NCBI GenBank assembly: GCA_902580945.1
Contig: CACHML010000001.1
Span: 1 to 64,000, forward strand
DNA from: an uncultured Pelagibacteraceae bacterium
GTDB taxonomy: Bacteria; Pseudomonadota; Alphaproteobacteria; Pelagibacterales; Pelagibacteraceae
Length of the DNA: 64,000 nucleotides
Direction of reading: 5' to 3'
The notes under the pieces are model-generated. The model ran no database searches. It saw nothing but the letters and a program-made list of their open reading frames with translations, and was not told the DNA's origin. Each line of letters opens with the position of its first letter. Within the stretch, counting starts at the first letter, position 1. Both the position numbers and the translations under genes were made by a program. This document shows positions 1-8,379 of the stretch, piece by piece.

Positions 1-1137
1 TCTGCAGGAGAATTCAAAAGTAGAAAAGAAAAGATAATTAAACTTTTAAAAGAGGAAAAATTAGATGCTCTCCTTATGTTTAGGCAGGAATCGATGTATT
101 GGCTCACTGGATATGACACATTCGGGTATGTTTTTTTTCAAACATTAGTTTTGGATCAAAAAGGTAATATTATTTTATTAACAAGAGCTCCAGATTTAAG
201 ACAAGCACAAAATACATCAAATATTAATGATATCAGAATATGGGTTGATAAAAATGAATCAAACCCAACTGAAGATCTTAAAGTTATTTTAGATGAATTA
301 AATTTAAAAGGAAAAAAAATCGGAATTGAATATGAAGCATACGGATTAACTGGTCGAAATGCTTTAAGGTTGAATAAATCTCTAGAAAATTACTGCTCAA
401 TAGTAGATACTTCTGAATTAGTTACTAAATTAAGAGTTATAAAATCTGATGAAGAAATTAATTATGTAAAAAAGGCGGCAAATTTAGCTGACAAAGCTTT
501 AAGTGAGGTTTGGAAGCATGCAAAAGCAGGTGTAAGTGAGTCTAAAATTTTAGCTGAAATGAATAAAGTTATATTTGAGGGGGGTGGTGATTATCCTGCG
601 AATGAATTTATAATTGGATCTGGCAAAAATGCACTTCTTTGTCGATACCAGGCTGAAAAACAAATATTAAATTCCCAAGATCAACTGACTATAGAATGGG
701 CTGGAACATACAGACATTATCACTCAGCAATGTTTCGGACTATTCCAATCGGAAAAGCTGATCCAAATCATTATAAAATGCACGAAGCTTGTATTGAGGC
801 TTTAAATAATTGTGAGAATAAATTGAAACCAGGGAACAAAGTTGGTGAAGTATATGATATTCATGCAAAAACTTTTGATGATTTAGGTTATAAAAATTCT
901 AGAATGAATGCTTGTGGTTATTCTTTGGGGGCAACCTTTTCACCTAATTGGATGGATTGGCCAATGTTGTACACTAGAAATCCATATGTAATTAAACCAG
1001 GAAATGTATTTTTTATGCATATGATATTAATGGATTCTGAAAATAATTTAGCAATGAACTTAGGTGAAACTTACCTAGTTACAGAAAATGGAAACGAAAG
1101 ACTTGGCAATCAAAAACTTGATTTAGTCGTTATTTGA
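1..1137 (+). CDS. Creatinase/ectoine-hydrolase-like M24 family protein, 5' truncated by window edge
   Basis: The frame is open from base 1, so the first ATG at 76 is internal and the N-terminus lies outside the window. The visible part shows the pita-bread M24 pattern: an N-terminal domain followed by a C-terminal domain from about residue 130. At the place where metal-dependent aminopeptidases carry the D-x-D pair, this protein reads TIEWAGTYRHYHSAM, and the later His/Glu ligands are also not obvious. That points to the metal-independent creatinase or DoeA-type ectoine hydrolase branch rather than a prolidase. Such enzymes hydrolyse C-N bonds of small osmolyte-like substrates in the cytoplasm. 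It ends 12 bases before the convergent dhaK. The M24 fold is certain; the substrate is inference. Confidence 0.8.
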   Translation, partial: SAGEFKSRKEKIIKLLKEEKLDALLMFRQESMYWLTGYDTFGYVFFQTLVLDQKGNIILLTRAPDLRQAQNTSNINDIRIWVDKNESNPTEDLKVILDELNLKGKKIGIEYEAYGLTGRNALRLNKSLENYCSIVDTSELVTKLRVIKSDEEINYVKKAANLADKALSEVWKHAKAGVSESKILAEMNKVIFEGGGDYPANEFIIGSGKNALLCRYQAEKQILNSQDQLTIEWAGTYRHYHSAMFRTIPIGKADPNHYKMHEACIEALNNCENKLKPGNKVGEVYDIHAKTFDDLGYKNSRMNACGYSLGATFSPNWMDWPMLYTRNPYVIKPGNVFFMHMILMDSENNLAMNLGETYLVTENGNERLGNQKLDLVVI

Positions 1138-1149
1138 TCAAAAAAAGTT

Positions 1150-2142
1150 TTACATTCCCCATCTCATTGCCGCTGTATGAACTGGAGAGTCCCAATGCTT
1201 TAAGATTTCATCATCACATTTGAGAAGAGTAATTGAAGCACCTTGCATTTCAAGTGATGTACAATAATTTCCAACTAAACTTTTTGTTACCTGAACACCC
1301 TTTGATTGTAAAATTTGACATGCATCCTCATAAACTAAATATAATTCTGTTAAAGGAGTGCCTCCCATTCCATTTACGAAAAGTAAATTCTTTTCATTTT
1401 TTTCTGGTTTTAAATTATCTAAAATAGCTTCAAGTATATTTCCTGCAATTGTTTTTGAGGGTTGAATTTTTTCTCTTTTTCTCCCTGGCTCACCGTGGAT
1501 CCCTACACCAAACTCCATTTCATCATCGCCTATATCGAAAGTCGGTTTTCCTGCAGCAGGAACAGTGCAACTTGTAAATGCAACTCCCATTGTACCAGCG
1601 TTTTTATTTACTTTTTCACCAAGTTTTTTACATTCTTCGAGTGATCCGCCATGTTCAGCTAAAGATCCAACTATTTTTTCTACTAATACTGTTGCTGCAA
1701 CACCTCTTCTTCCAGTTGTAAATGTAGAGTCTTCAACAGCAACATCATCGTTAGTGACAATACTATCATTTTTGCCAGAGTACATTTCAGCTCCCATTTG
1801 AAAGTTCATTATGTCTCCAGAATAATTTTTAACAATAAATAAAACTCCTGCACCACTATCAACATGTTCTGCTGCTGCTTGCATTTGATCAGGTGTTGGT
1901 GCTGAAAATACAAAACCTGGGCATGCAGCATCTAACATTCCATGACCAACAAATCCTCCATGCATTGGTTCATGACCACTTCCACCACCTGAAATTAGGG
2001 AGACTTTTCCATCTTTGGTTTTATTTTTTCTTGAAACAAAACTTGGGTCTAGATTGACGTTTATAATGTCGCTATGTGCCTTTCCAAAACCTGTAAGGCT
2101 CTCTTTTAAAAAATCATCGTTATTGTTAATAAATTTTTTCAT
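1150..2142 (-). CDS. dhaK: Dihydroxyacetone kinase subunit DhaK
   Basis: This 330-residue protein matches full-length DhaK, which binds dihydroxyacetone or a related short ketose covalently through a histidine. SGGGSGHEPMHGGFVGHGML lies at residues 51-70, and the substrate-binding His is H216 in GVGIHGEPG. It is the last gene of the sugar-type ABC operon, eight bases after dhaL. No DhaM-like phosphotransfer protein is nearby. The pair may therefore be an ATP-dependent kinase for a short-chain ketose made from the transported sugar, although a PTS-linked role cannot be excluded from this window. Confidence 0.93.
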   Translation of the reverse strand: MKKFINNNDDFLKESLTGFGKAHSDIINVNLDPSFVSRKNKTKDGKVSLISGGGSGHEPMHGGFVGHGMLDAACPGFVFSAPTPDQMQAAAEHVDSGAGVLFIVKNYSGDIMNFQMGAEMYSGKNDSIVTNDDVAVEDSTFTTGRRGVAATVLVEKIVGSLAEHGGSLEECKKLGEKVNKNAGTMGVAFTSCTVPAAGKPTFDIGDDEMEFGVGIHGEPGRKREKIQPSKTIAGNILEAILDNLKPEKNEKNLLFVNGMGGTPLTELYLVYEDACQILQSKGVQVTKSLVGNYCTSLEMQGASITLLKCDDEILKHWDSPVHTAAMRWGM

Positions 2143-2150
2143 TTTACCTC

Positions 2151-2777
2151 CTAATTATTAATTACTGATTTACAAATTGTATCGATTATAAGCTGTGAAG
2201 ATCGCGCTCCAGGATCTATATGTCCTTTTGCACGTTCACCTAAAAAAGAAGCTCTACCTTTTGTGGCTAACATATCTTTTGTGGATAACATTCTTTCTTC
2301 AGCAATTTTTATTACTTCATTTAAACCTGATTTAAATTCTCTTTCATTTTTTAATTCGTTAAGTTTTTCAGAAACTGGTATTAAAACATCCATCATAGTT
2401 TTTTCTCCAACATTAGCTTTTCCTCTTTCTTTCATGGCTTTAATTCCACTAATAATCATTTCACATGCTTTATTAAAATCAACATCTTTATCTAAATCAG
2501 GAGATTTAGCCATGGTCATAAAAAAAGTTCCAAATAATGCGCCTGATGATCCACCGATACCTGACAGAACTTTCATTGCTATCATATTTAAAGCTTTAGC
2601 TAATGGTAAATCTTTAATTGAATCTTCAAGTTCAACAACTAACTTTAAACCTCTTTGAATGTTAAAAATATGGTCACCGTCTCCAATTTTTTGATCAAGA
2701 ACTTCTATTTCAGCAGAATTTTCATCTATAACTTTTTGGACACCCTTTGCTTGAGAAATTAAAAAACTAACGCTCAT
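2151..2777 (-). CDS. dhaL: Dihydroxyacetone kinase subunit DhaL
   Basis: This is the nucleotide-binding partner of DhaK, which phosphorylates the ketose held by that subunit. Family marks are GDGDH followed by NIQRGL (acidic metal-binding loop), GGSSGALFG, and GRASFLGERAKGHIDPGA near the C-terminus. I start it at the ATG whose complement ends at 2777, because AAGGAAA lies about a dozen bases upstream. The longer frame to 2801 would add eight residues and a larger overlap with the ATPase gene. It overlaps the upstream ATPase stop by 11 bases, which suggests translational coupling. Confidence 0.92.
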   Translation of the reverse strand: MSVSFLISQAKGVQKVIDENSAEIEVLDQKIGDGDHIFNIQRGLKLVVELEDSIKDLPLAKALNMIAMKVLSGIGGSSGALFGTFFMTMAKSPDLDKDVDFNKACEMIISGIKAMKERGKANVGEKTMMDVLIPVSEKLNELKNEREFKSGLNEVIKIAEERMLSTKDMLATKGRASFLGERAKGHIDPGARSSQLIIDTICKSVINN

Positions 2778-3774
2778 AAATTCTGTTTCCTTCTTGGTCA
2801 AATTTTAAAACTTTTTCATTGTTGATGTCAAAATTAATTGTCTCATTTATTGATGATTGATAATTACCTTGAATTGATACAAGTATTTCTTGGTCTTTAA
2901 AATTTAAAGCAACTACTGTTTCAGAGCCTAGATTTTCAATTGAGATAATTTTGGCTGAGTGGTTACCATTGCCTATTGTGATATTCTCAGGTCTTATACC
3001 AAAAGTAGGTACATCATCCATTTCAAGTAAGGTTCCAGGGAGAATATTGATTTTTGGCGAACCCAATCTTTGCGAGACATATATAGAATTTGGATTTTCA
3101 TATATCTCTTCAGGAGTGCCAATTTGCACTAAATGGCCTTCTTTTAAAACTCCAATTTTATCTGCTAAAGTAGTTGCTTCTGCTTGATCATGTGTAACAT
3201 AAAGTATTGTTGCATTTAGATTGGTTTGAATGTTTTTTAATTCAACCCTTAAACTCTCTCTTAATTTAGCATCAAGAGAGGATAACGGTTCATCCATCAA
3301 GTATAAATTTGGCTCACGAACTAGTGCACGTCCAATTGCAACTCTTTGCATCTCACCACCAGATAATTGTGTAGCTTTATTATTTAGCTTATTTGAAATC
3401 TTTAACATGCTTGCAATATTCTCAACCTTAGTTTTAATTTCTTCCTCAGGTAATTTTCTCATCGGAGATCTTAAAGGGAATGCTAAATTTTCATAAACAC
3501 TATAGTGAGGATATAAAGAGTATTGTTGAAAGACAAAACAAACATCTCTTGATGCTGGTTGATCTTCGGTTACGGACTCATTGTTAAATAGAATACTTCC
3601 ATTATCTATTTTCTCTAATCCAGCAATACATCTTAATGTAGTAGTTTTTCCAGCACCAGATGGACCTAATAAAACAAAAAACTGACCATCCTCAATCGTA
3701 AAATTTATATCATGTAAGGCCTCAATTTTTTTATTATAGGTTTTAGATAAATTTTTTAATTCTATTTTTGCCAT
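2767..3774 (-). CDS. Sugar-type ABC transporter ATP-binding protein (first of two)
   Basis: This 335-residue MalK/UgpC-type ATPase powers the importer encoded upstream. Walker A is GPSGAGKTT (about residues 37-45), the signature is LSGGEMQR, Walker B is LYLMDEP, and the switch His is in YVTHDQAE. The C-terminal 100 residues form the OB-like TOBE regulatory domain (FGIRPENITIG). Its start overlaps the stop of the second ATPase by one base (TAATG). Two different ATPases for one permease pair implies a heterodimeric motor. The substrate cannot be read from this subunit. Confidence 0.93.
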   Translation of the reverse strand: MAKIELKNLSKTYNKKIEALHDINFTIEDGQFFVLLGPSGAGKTTTLRCIAGLEKIDNGSILFNNESVTEDQPASRDVCFVFQQYSLYPHYSVYENLAFPLRSPMRKLPEEEIKTKVENIASMLKISNKLNNKATQLSGGEMQRVAIGRALVREPNLYLMDEPLSSLDAKLRESLRVELKNIQTNLNATILYVTHDQAEATTLADKIGVLKEGHLVQIGTPEEIYENPNSIYVSQRLGSPKINILPGTLLEMDDVPTFGIRPENITIGNGNHSAKIISIENLGSETVVALNFKDQEILVSIQGNYQSSINETINFDINNEKVLKFDQEGNRIYER

Positions 3775-4856
3775 TAATTCATAAACTCACTTTTAAGAGA
3801 TTTGTCAGTCTCGCCATCAAAAATAATTATGTTATCATTTGAAGGTTTTACTTGAACGTTTTCATTAATTTTTACACTTGTTGAAATATCAGTTTTTACT
3901 TTGATTTCTCCAAAATTAGTTTTAACGGTTATAATTTTTCTTGAACCTAAATATTCAACTCCAAATACCGAACCTTTAAGACCACCCTCATTAGTAAGAG
4001 ATAAATTTTCAGGACGAATACCAAATGAGTTTTTTTTGCCTTTTGATATCTCATACTGTTTAGGTATACTAAAATCTGTTCCTTCTATATTTAAAGTCGA
4101 CTGTTCATTAGAAATACCTTGATCAATATTTATAAAATTCATTCCAGGGGAGCCAATAAATGACGCTACAAATTTAGTTGCAGGTTTATTGTAGATTACT
4201 GAAGGTTCATCGGCTTGTAAAATTTCACCACCATCCATTACAGCAATACGATCAGCTAACGACATTGCCTCTAATTGATCGTGTGTTACATAAACAGTGG
4301 TAGCTCCAATATCGATATGTAATTTCTTAAGTTCTAAACACATTAATTCTCTAAATTCTGCATCTAAAGTACCTAAAGGCTCATCCATTAAAAATGCTTT
4401 TGGTCTTCTTACTAAAGCTCTACCGAGGGCTACACGTTGTCTATCTCCACCCGATAAAGAAGAAATATTGGAGTTTAAAATATGATCAATTCTTAAAAGT
4501 TTTGCTGCCTCCTCAACTCTAGTTTTAATTTCACTTCTACTATAACCTTGCATTTTAAGAGGAAAAGATAGGTTATTTTTTACATTCATATGTGGATAGA
4601 GGGCAAACAATTGAAAAACGAAGGCAATATCTCTCTCAGATGCTCTTAACATTCCAACTTCTTCTTCTCCTAAGTAAATTTCTCCTGATGTTGGTAATTC
4701 TAATCCAGCAATCATTCTAAGAGTTGTTGTTTTTCCACATCCAGATGGTCCAAGCAAAACAAAAAACTCTTTATCATTAATTGTTAAATTAGAATTTTTA
4801 ACTGCTGTGAAATCGCCAAATGATTTTTGTAAATTTACTATTTTAATTTTAGACAT
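3774..4856 (-). CDS. Sugar-type ABC transporter ATP-binding protein (second of two)
   Basis: This 360-residue protein is another MalK/UgpC-class ATPase, with Walker A GPSGCGKTT, signature LSGGDRQR, Walker B AFLMDEP, and the H-loop YVTHDQLEAMSLADR. A TOBE domain with FGIRPENLSL is at the C-terminus. It is about as long as its partner but clearly divergent, so the pair is not a recent duplication. It follows the 63-residue membrane protein by one base and precedes the other ATPase with a TAATG overlap, within a tightly coupled operon. Confidence 0.93.
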   Translation of the reverse strand: MSKIKIVNLQKSFGDFTAVKNSNLTINDKEFFVLLGPSGCGKTTTLRMIAGLELPTSGEIYLGEEEVGMLRASERDIAFVFQLFALYPHMNVKNNLSFPLKMQGYSRSEIKTRVEEAAKLLRIDHILNSNISSLSGGDRQRVALGRALVRRPKAFLMDEPLGTLDAEFRELMCLELKKLHIDIGATTVYVTHDQLEAMSLADRIAVMDGGEILQADEPSVIYNKPATKFVASFIGSPGMNFINIDQGISNEQSTLNIEGTDFSIPKQYEISKGKKNSFGIRPENLSLTNEGGLKGSVFGVEYLGSRKIITVKTNFGEIKVKTDISTSVKINENVQVKPSNDNIIIFDGETDKSLKSEFMN

Positions 4857-4857
4857 A

Positions 4858-5049
4858 TTAATCCGGAAAGTGACTTGTAATTACGAAACCTATAGTTCCA
4901 ACTAAAATTACAATAAATGAGTAAGTATACATCCACATTGCAAATGGTTGCAACAACATGAAAACTCCTAGTAAAATTAATACTGTAGATAAATTTTCCC
5001 AGTAAACTCTTCTAAATATTTTTCTCATTAATGATTTTTCTTCTTGCAT
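4858..5049 (-). CDS. Small two-helix membrane protein of the sugar ABC operon
   Basis: This 63-residue protein has a short basic N-terminus (KIFRRVYWEN) and two hydrophobic segments at about residues 19-36 and 40-58. I do not recognise a named family. Similar small membrane proteins lie between permease and ATPase genes in some alphaproteobacterial polyol/sugar importers, so an accessory transporter role is reasonable inference. Its ATG overlaps the permease stop (TAATG) and its stop is one base before the next ATG, which strongly supports that it is real. An internal Met at residue 8 is an alternative start. Confidence 0.7.
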   Translation of the reverse strand: MQEEKSLMRKIFRRVYWENLSTVLILLGVFMLLQPFAMWMYTYSFIVILVGTIGFVITSHFPD

Positions 5050-5993
5050 TATTTTCTAACTGCTCCAAAAGTAATACCTCTTAAAAGGTGTTTTCTTAAA
5101 ATAATTGTAAAAATCATTACTGGTAATAAAAATAAAGTTGTACCAGCCCCAATAGCTGGCCAATCCAAACCTCCTTCTCCTATAATTGTTGGGATAAATG
5201 GTGGAGCAGTTTGTGCATTAAATTGAGTTAGTAGAACAGCAAATGCATATTCGTTCCACGAAAAAATCATACAAAATATTGCTGTTGCTGCAATACCAGT
5301 CATCGCTTGTGGGAGAACAACTTTAAAGAAGGCTTGAAGTCTAGAATATCCATCAATCATAGCAGCTTCTTCATATTCTTTTGGAATTTCATCCATAAAT
5401 CCTTTTAATAGCCATACTGCTAAACTTAAATTTACTACTGTATATAATATGATCATTCCAAGGTGAGTGTCTCCTAACCCTAATTTTCTATACATAATGA
5501 ATATAGGAACAGCTACCGCTATTGGTGGAAACATCCTGGTAGAAAGAATAAAAAATAATAAATCGTCTTTTAATGGAACTCTAAATCTAGAGAAAGCATA
5601 CGCCGCTAATGCACCCAAAAATACTGATGCAAAGGTTGAGCCAAAACCAATTATCATTGAATTTGAGTATCTGCCTAAAAATTTTGATGGCCCTGTTATG
5701 ACCATTTCTCTACTTCTAACTAATTCTTCATACCAGGTTTCTGGTGCGGGTAAAGAATCAAGATATTCCTGAGATTGTCTTGATCTATTAGTGAATAAAT
5801 TAACATATCCCTCTAATGATGGCTCAAATAGTACTTCAGGTGGGTAAGAAATTGCACTATTAACATTCTTAAAACTTGTCATTACCATCCAAGAAATAGG
5901 TATCAATGTTATTACTGTGTAAACAATAATAATTGTTGCAGCAAGTTTCTTTGAAAACGACGAAGGTTCTAAATATGATCTAGATGTGTCCAT
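5049..5993 (-). CDS. Sugar-type ABC transporter permease (MalG-like)
   Basis: This 314-residue inner-membrane permease has about six transmembrane helices. It carries the coupling-helix EAA motif EYEEAAMIDGYSRLQAFFKVVLP at about residues 210-230. The N-terminus (LAATIIIVYTVITLIPISWM) and the C-terminal RGITFGAVRK are typical of the CUT1 second permease. A roughly 50-residue periplasmic insert after the first helix contains RSRQSQEYLDSLPAPETWYE. It overlaps the first permease gene through ATGA at 5991-5995. Confidence 0.93.
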   Translation of the reverse strand: MDTSRSYLEPSSFSKKLAATIIIVYTVITLIPISWMVMTSFKNVNSAISYPPEVLFEPSLEGYVNLFTNRSRQSQEYLDSLPAPETWYEELVRSREMVITGPSKFLGRYSNSMIIGFGSTFASVFLGALAAYAFSRFRVPLKDDLLFFILSTRMFPPIAVAVPIFIMYRKLGLGDTHLGMIILYTVVNLSLAVWLLKGFMDEIPKEYEEAAMIDGYSRLQAFFKVVLPQAMTGIAATAIFCMIFSWNEYAFAVLLTQFNAQTAPPFIPTIIGEGGLDWPAIGAGTTLFLLPVMIFTIILRKHLLRGITFGAVRK

Positions 5994-6892
5994 CAGCGTT
6001 CCTTTATTTTGTTCATTACTTTTACATAAACATTTCCAAAACCAAAAATAGTTACAAATAAAATGACAGCAAAAGCTGAACTATAACCAGTTTTCCATTT
6101 TTCAAATGCTTCTCTTTTTAAATTGATCGAGGCGAGCTCTGTAGCTGAACCAGGACCGCCAGATGTAAGTTCAACAACCATGTCGAACATTTTGAAATTC
6201 TCGATCCCTCTAAATAACAAAGCCAATAATAAAAATGGTAACACAGATGGTAGTGTAATGTAGATAAATTGTTGCCATTTACTAGCTCTGTCAACTTCAG
6301 CAGCCTCATATAAATAATTTGGAACTGATCTTAGACCAGCTAAACAAATCAACATTGTAAAAGGTGTCCACATCCAAGTATCAACTATAACTATCGACCA
6401 TGGTGCGAGTTCACTTGAACCAATCATATCAAAACTTCCAAAATCGTAAAAAAAGTTTACTACATAATTAAATAAACCTACTTGAGGATTATAAAGATAA
6501 GTCCAAAAAACGCCCACAACAGCAGGCGATAACATCATTGGTAATACTATTAGTGTGGTTAATAATTCATTACCTTTAAATTTCCTGTTTAATAATAAAG
6601 CTAAACCTAATCCTATTACTGCCTGAAGTAACAAAGTCCAAAACATAAAGTTTGCTGTAACTTGCATTTTTTCCCAAATAGCTTCTTTGTTGAGAACTTT
6701 TATATAATTTTTTAAACCGACAAACTGCGGTTCTCTTCCAATTTTATTTGCGTAAAAATTTGTGAAAGACATTCTGATGGCATAAATCAATGGATAAATA
6801 TTTATCGCCAATAAAAGAAAAACAGAAGGTCCAATGAAAAGCCATGCTACAGCCTTATCAGAAAGTCCTTTAAATTTTTTTTTAACGCTCAT
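5993..6892 (-). CDS. Sugar-type ABC transporter permease (MalF-like)
   Basis: This 299-residue permease has six predicted helices and opens with DKAVAWLFIGPSVFLLLAI, typical of the first CUT1 permease (BPD_transp_1). The EAA loop reads YEAAEVDRASKWQQFIYITLP. It pairs with the downstream MalG-like protein to form the channel. It is the first gene after the hairpin that separates it from the binding-protein gene, so its expression is probably lower than that of the binding protein. Confidence 0.93.
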   Translation of the reverse strand: MSVKKKFKGLSDKAVAWLFIGPSVFLLLAINIYPLIYAIRMSFTNFYANKIGREPQFVGLKNYIKVLNKEAIWEKMQVTANFMFWTLLLQAVIGLGLALLLNRKFKGNELLTTLIVLPMMLSPAVVGVFWTYLYNPQVGLFNYVVNFFYDFGSFDMIGSSELAPWSIVIVDTWMWTPFTMLICLAGLRSVPNYLYEAAEVDRASKWQQFIYITLPSVLPFLLLALLFRGIENFKMFDMVVELTSGGPGSATELASINLKREAFEKWKTGYSSAFAVILFVTIFGFGNVYVKVMNKIKER

Positions 6893-6902
6893 ATGATTTT
6901 TT

Positions 6903-6938
6903 AAAAAAAAGGGGAGATATTACCCCCCCTTTTTTTTT
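6903..6938 (-). terminator. Intra-operon hairpin with U-tract between binding protein and permease genes
   Basis: Read on the minus strand there is a run of A, then GGGG pairing with CCCC around a short loop, then at least eight T. The arms are 6926-6938 and 6903-6914. This is the form of an intrinsic terminator or attenuator, and also of a 3' end that protects against decay. It lies just after the binding-protein stop at 6958 and just before the permease ATG at 6892. It would uncouple abundant binding protein from scarce permease. Confidence 0.75.
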
Positions 6939-6957
6939 ATATTTTTAAATATTAATG

Positions 6958-8262
6958 TTAAAGTTTTCCGTCTGCTTCAAATACTTCAACCCACTCTTCG
7001 ATAATTTTATCTAGAGCGCCTTTAGCAGTTCCTTTTCCATTAACAACATAATCATGAATAGCTTCCTGCATAGGTAACATTAACTCAACAAATGTTGGTT
7101 CTTGCCAAAAATCTTTGACAATTCCCATTGAGTCTAGGAAACCTTGTGCATAAACTGTAGATGTAGGGAACGATGGTGAATTTAAAACATCATTATGACA
7201 TGAATATCCACCTAAATCCCACCATTTTTGTTGTACATCTGGTCTTGCAAACCATTTAATATATTCTAATGCAAGATCTTGTTTATCTGAATATTTAACT
7301 ACAGATATACCTTGTCCGCCTAATGTTGCAGCAGCTACGTTTTGTTTTGGATTTGCAAAGAAGCCACTAACTCTGCCGTCGCTATCTTCTTTAGAAACAC
7401 CTGGCCAAAAAGCATACCAGTTCATTTGGAATGCTACTTGTCCTGATTTATATGCATCTAAGTTTGCTACCATATAAGCATCAGAATGTCCCGGAGGAGC
7501 ACAGTCCTCATATAATTTTCTGTAGAACTCTACAGCTTCTACTGCTTGCGGAGAATTGAAATAACCTTCCATATCATATGGTTTGTTTGGATTTTCATAC
7601 TCCATACCCCATGCGTACATAGCAGCTGTTACTCCCATTGTAATACCTTCAGATCCACGCTCTGTATTTATAGCAGCACCGTATCTTTTTTGACCATCAA
7701 TTTCTCTTCCTTGGAAAAAAGTACACATATCATAAAGCTGATCCCAACTAGCAGGTACACCTAAATCATAACCATGTTTCTTTTTGAATTCAGATTTAAG
7801 CTCTGGTCTATCAAACCAGTCTTTTCTATAAGCCCATGCTAATGCATCTCCCATAGCTGGTAATGCATAATAATTTTCACTTCCTTTTGGCCATGTTGAA
7901 TACGCATAAACTGTTGCAGGTGAGAAATCGTTCATCGAAATTCCCTCTTTATCAAAAAAGTCATTCAATTTTACGTAGTGTCCATACACTGCACCAGCAC
8001 CTATCCATTGTGAGTCACCAATTAACAAGTCAAAAGTTTTACCTTTGTTGTTAAGTTCGTTCAACATACGATCAGCAAAATTAGGCCAAGGTACGAATTC
8101 GAAATTAACATCTATTCCTGTCTCTGCTGTAAACTCTTTAGTAAGTTCTTGTAATGCGTTAGCAGGGTCCCATGCGGCCCATCCTAATGTTATTGACTTA
8201 GCATTTGAATTTGCAGAAAAAGTAAATAGAGAAACAAACAATAAAATCATTATTTTTTTCAT
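6958..8262 (-). CDS. Extracellular solute-binding protein of a sugar-type ABC importer
   Basis: This periplasmic binding protein (family 1, SBP_bac_1 fold) is about 434 residues with the start I use. The ATG complementary to 8260-8262 has an AGGAG site directly upstream and begins a clean signal peptide (KKIMILLFVSLFTFSANSNA). The longer frame to 8307 would bury that signal. The mature protein starts KSITLGWAAWDPANALQELT and is rich in aromatic residues (WWDLGGYS, NWYAFWPG), as expected for a carbohydrate pocket. It diverges from the isomerase and dehydrogenase genes, which suggests a sugar or cyclitol ligand. The exact ligand is unknown. Confidence 0.92.
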   Translation of the reverse strand: MKKIMILLFVSLFTFSANSNAKSITLGWAAWDPANALQELTKEFTAETGIDVNFEFVPWPNFADRMLNELNNKGKTFDLLIGDSQWIGAGAVYGHYVKLNDFFDKEGISMNDFSPATVYAYSTWPKGSENYYALPAMGDALAWAYRKDWFDRPELKSEFKKKHGYDLGVPASWDQLYDMCTFFQGREIDGQKRYGAAINTERGSEGITMGVTAAMYAWGMEYENPNKPYDMEGYFNSPQAVEAVEFYRKLYEDCAPPGHSDAYMVANLDAYKSGQVAFQMNWYAFWPGVSKEDSDGRVSGFFANPKQNVAAATLGGQGISVVKYSDKQDLALEYIKWFARPDVQQKWWDLGGYSCHNDVLNSPSFPTSTVYAQGFLDSMGIVKDFWQEPTFVELMLPMQEAIHDYVVNGKGTAKGALDKIIEEWVEVFEADGKL

Positions 8263-8379
8263 TTTATCTCCTATTAATTTAATTATTCTTAATAATAGTC
8301 TATCCAAGAAGACTTGTGCCTGCTAGTATTTTTTTTTGTAAAAATAGTTGGTGTAAAAAATTAAAGAGAAAGGGGAATT
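8263..8379. promoter_or_regulatory. Divergent promoter region between sugar importer and sugar-modifying genes
   Basis: These 117 bases separate two gene sets transcribed away from each other and should hold both promoters. AGGAG-type ribosome sites are visible on both sides (GGAGAT before the minus-strand ATG, AAAGGGGAATT before 8380). I see no clear operator and no regulator gene next to it. Confidence 0.5.

Noticed and set aside
2263-2658. 131-residue plus-strand frame inside dhaL
   Set aside because: Antisense to a gene with full DhaL motifs; no independent evidence.
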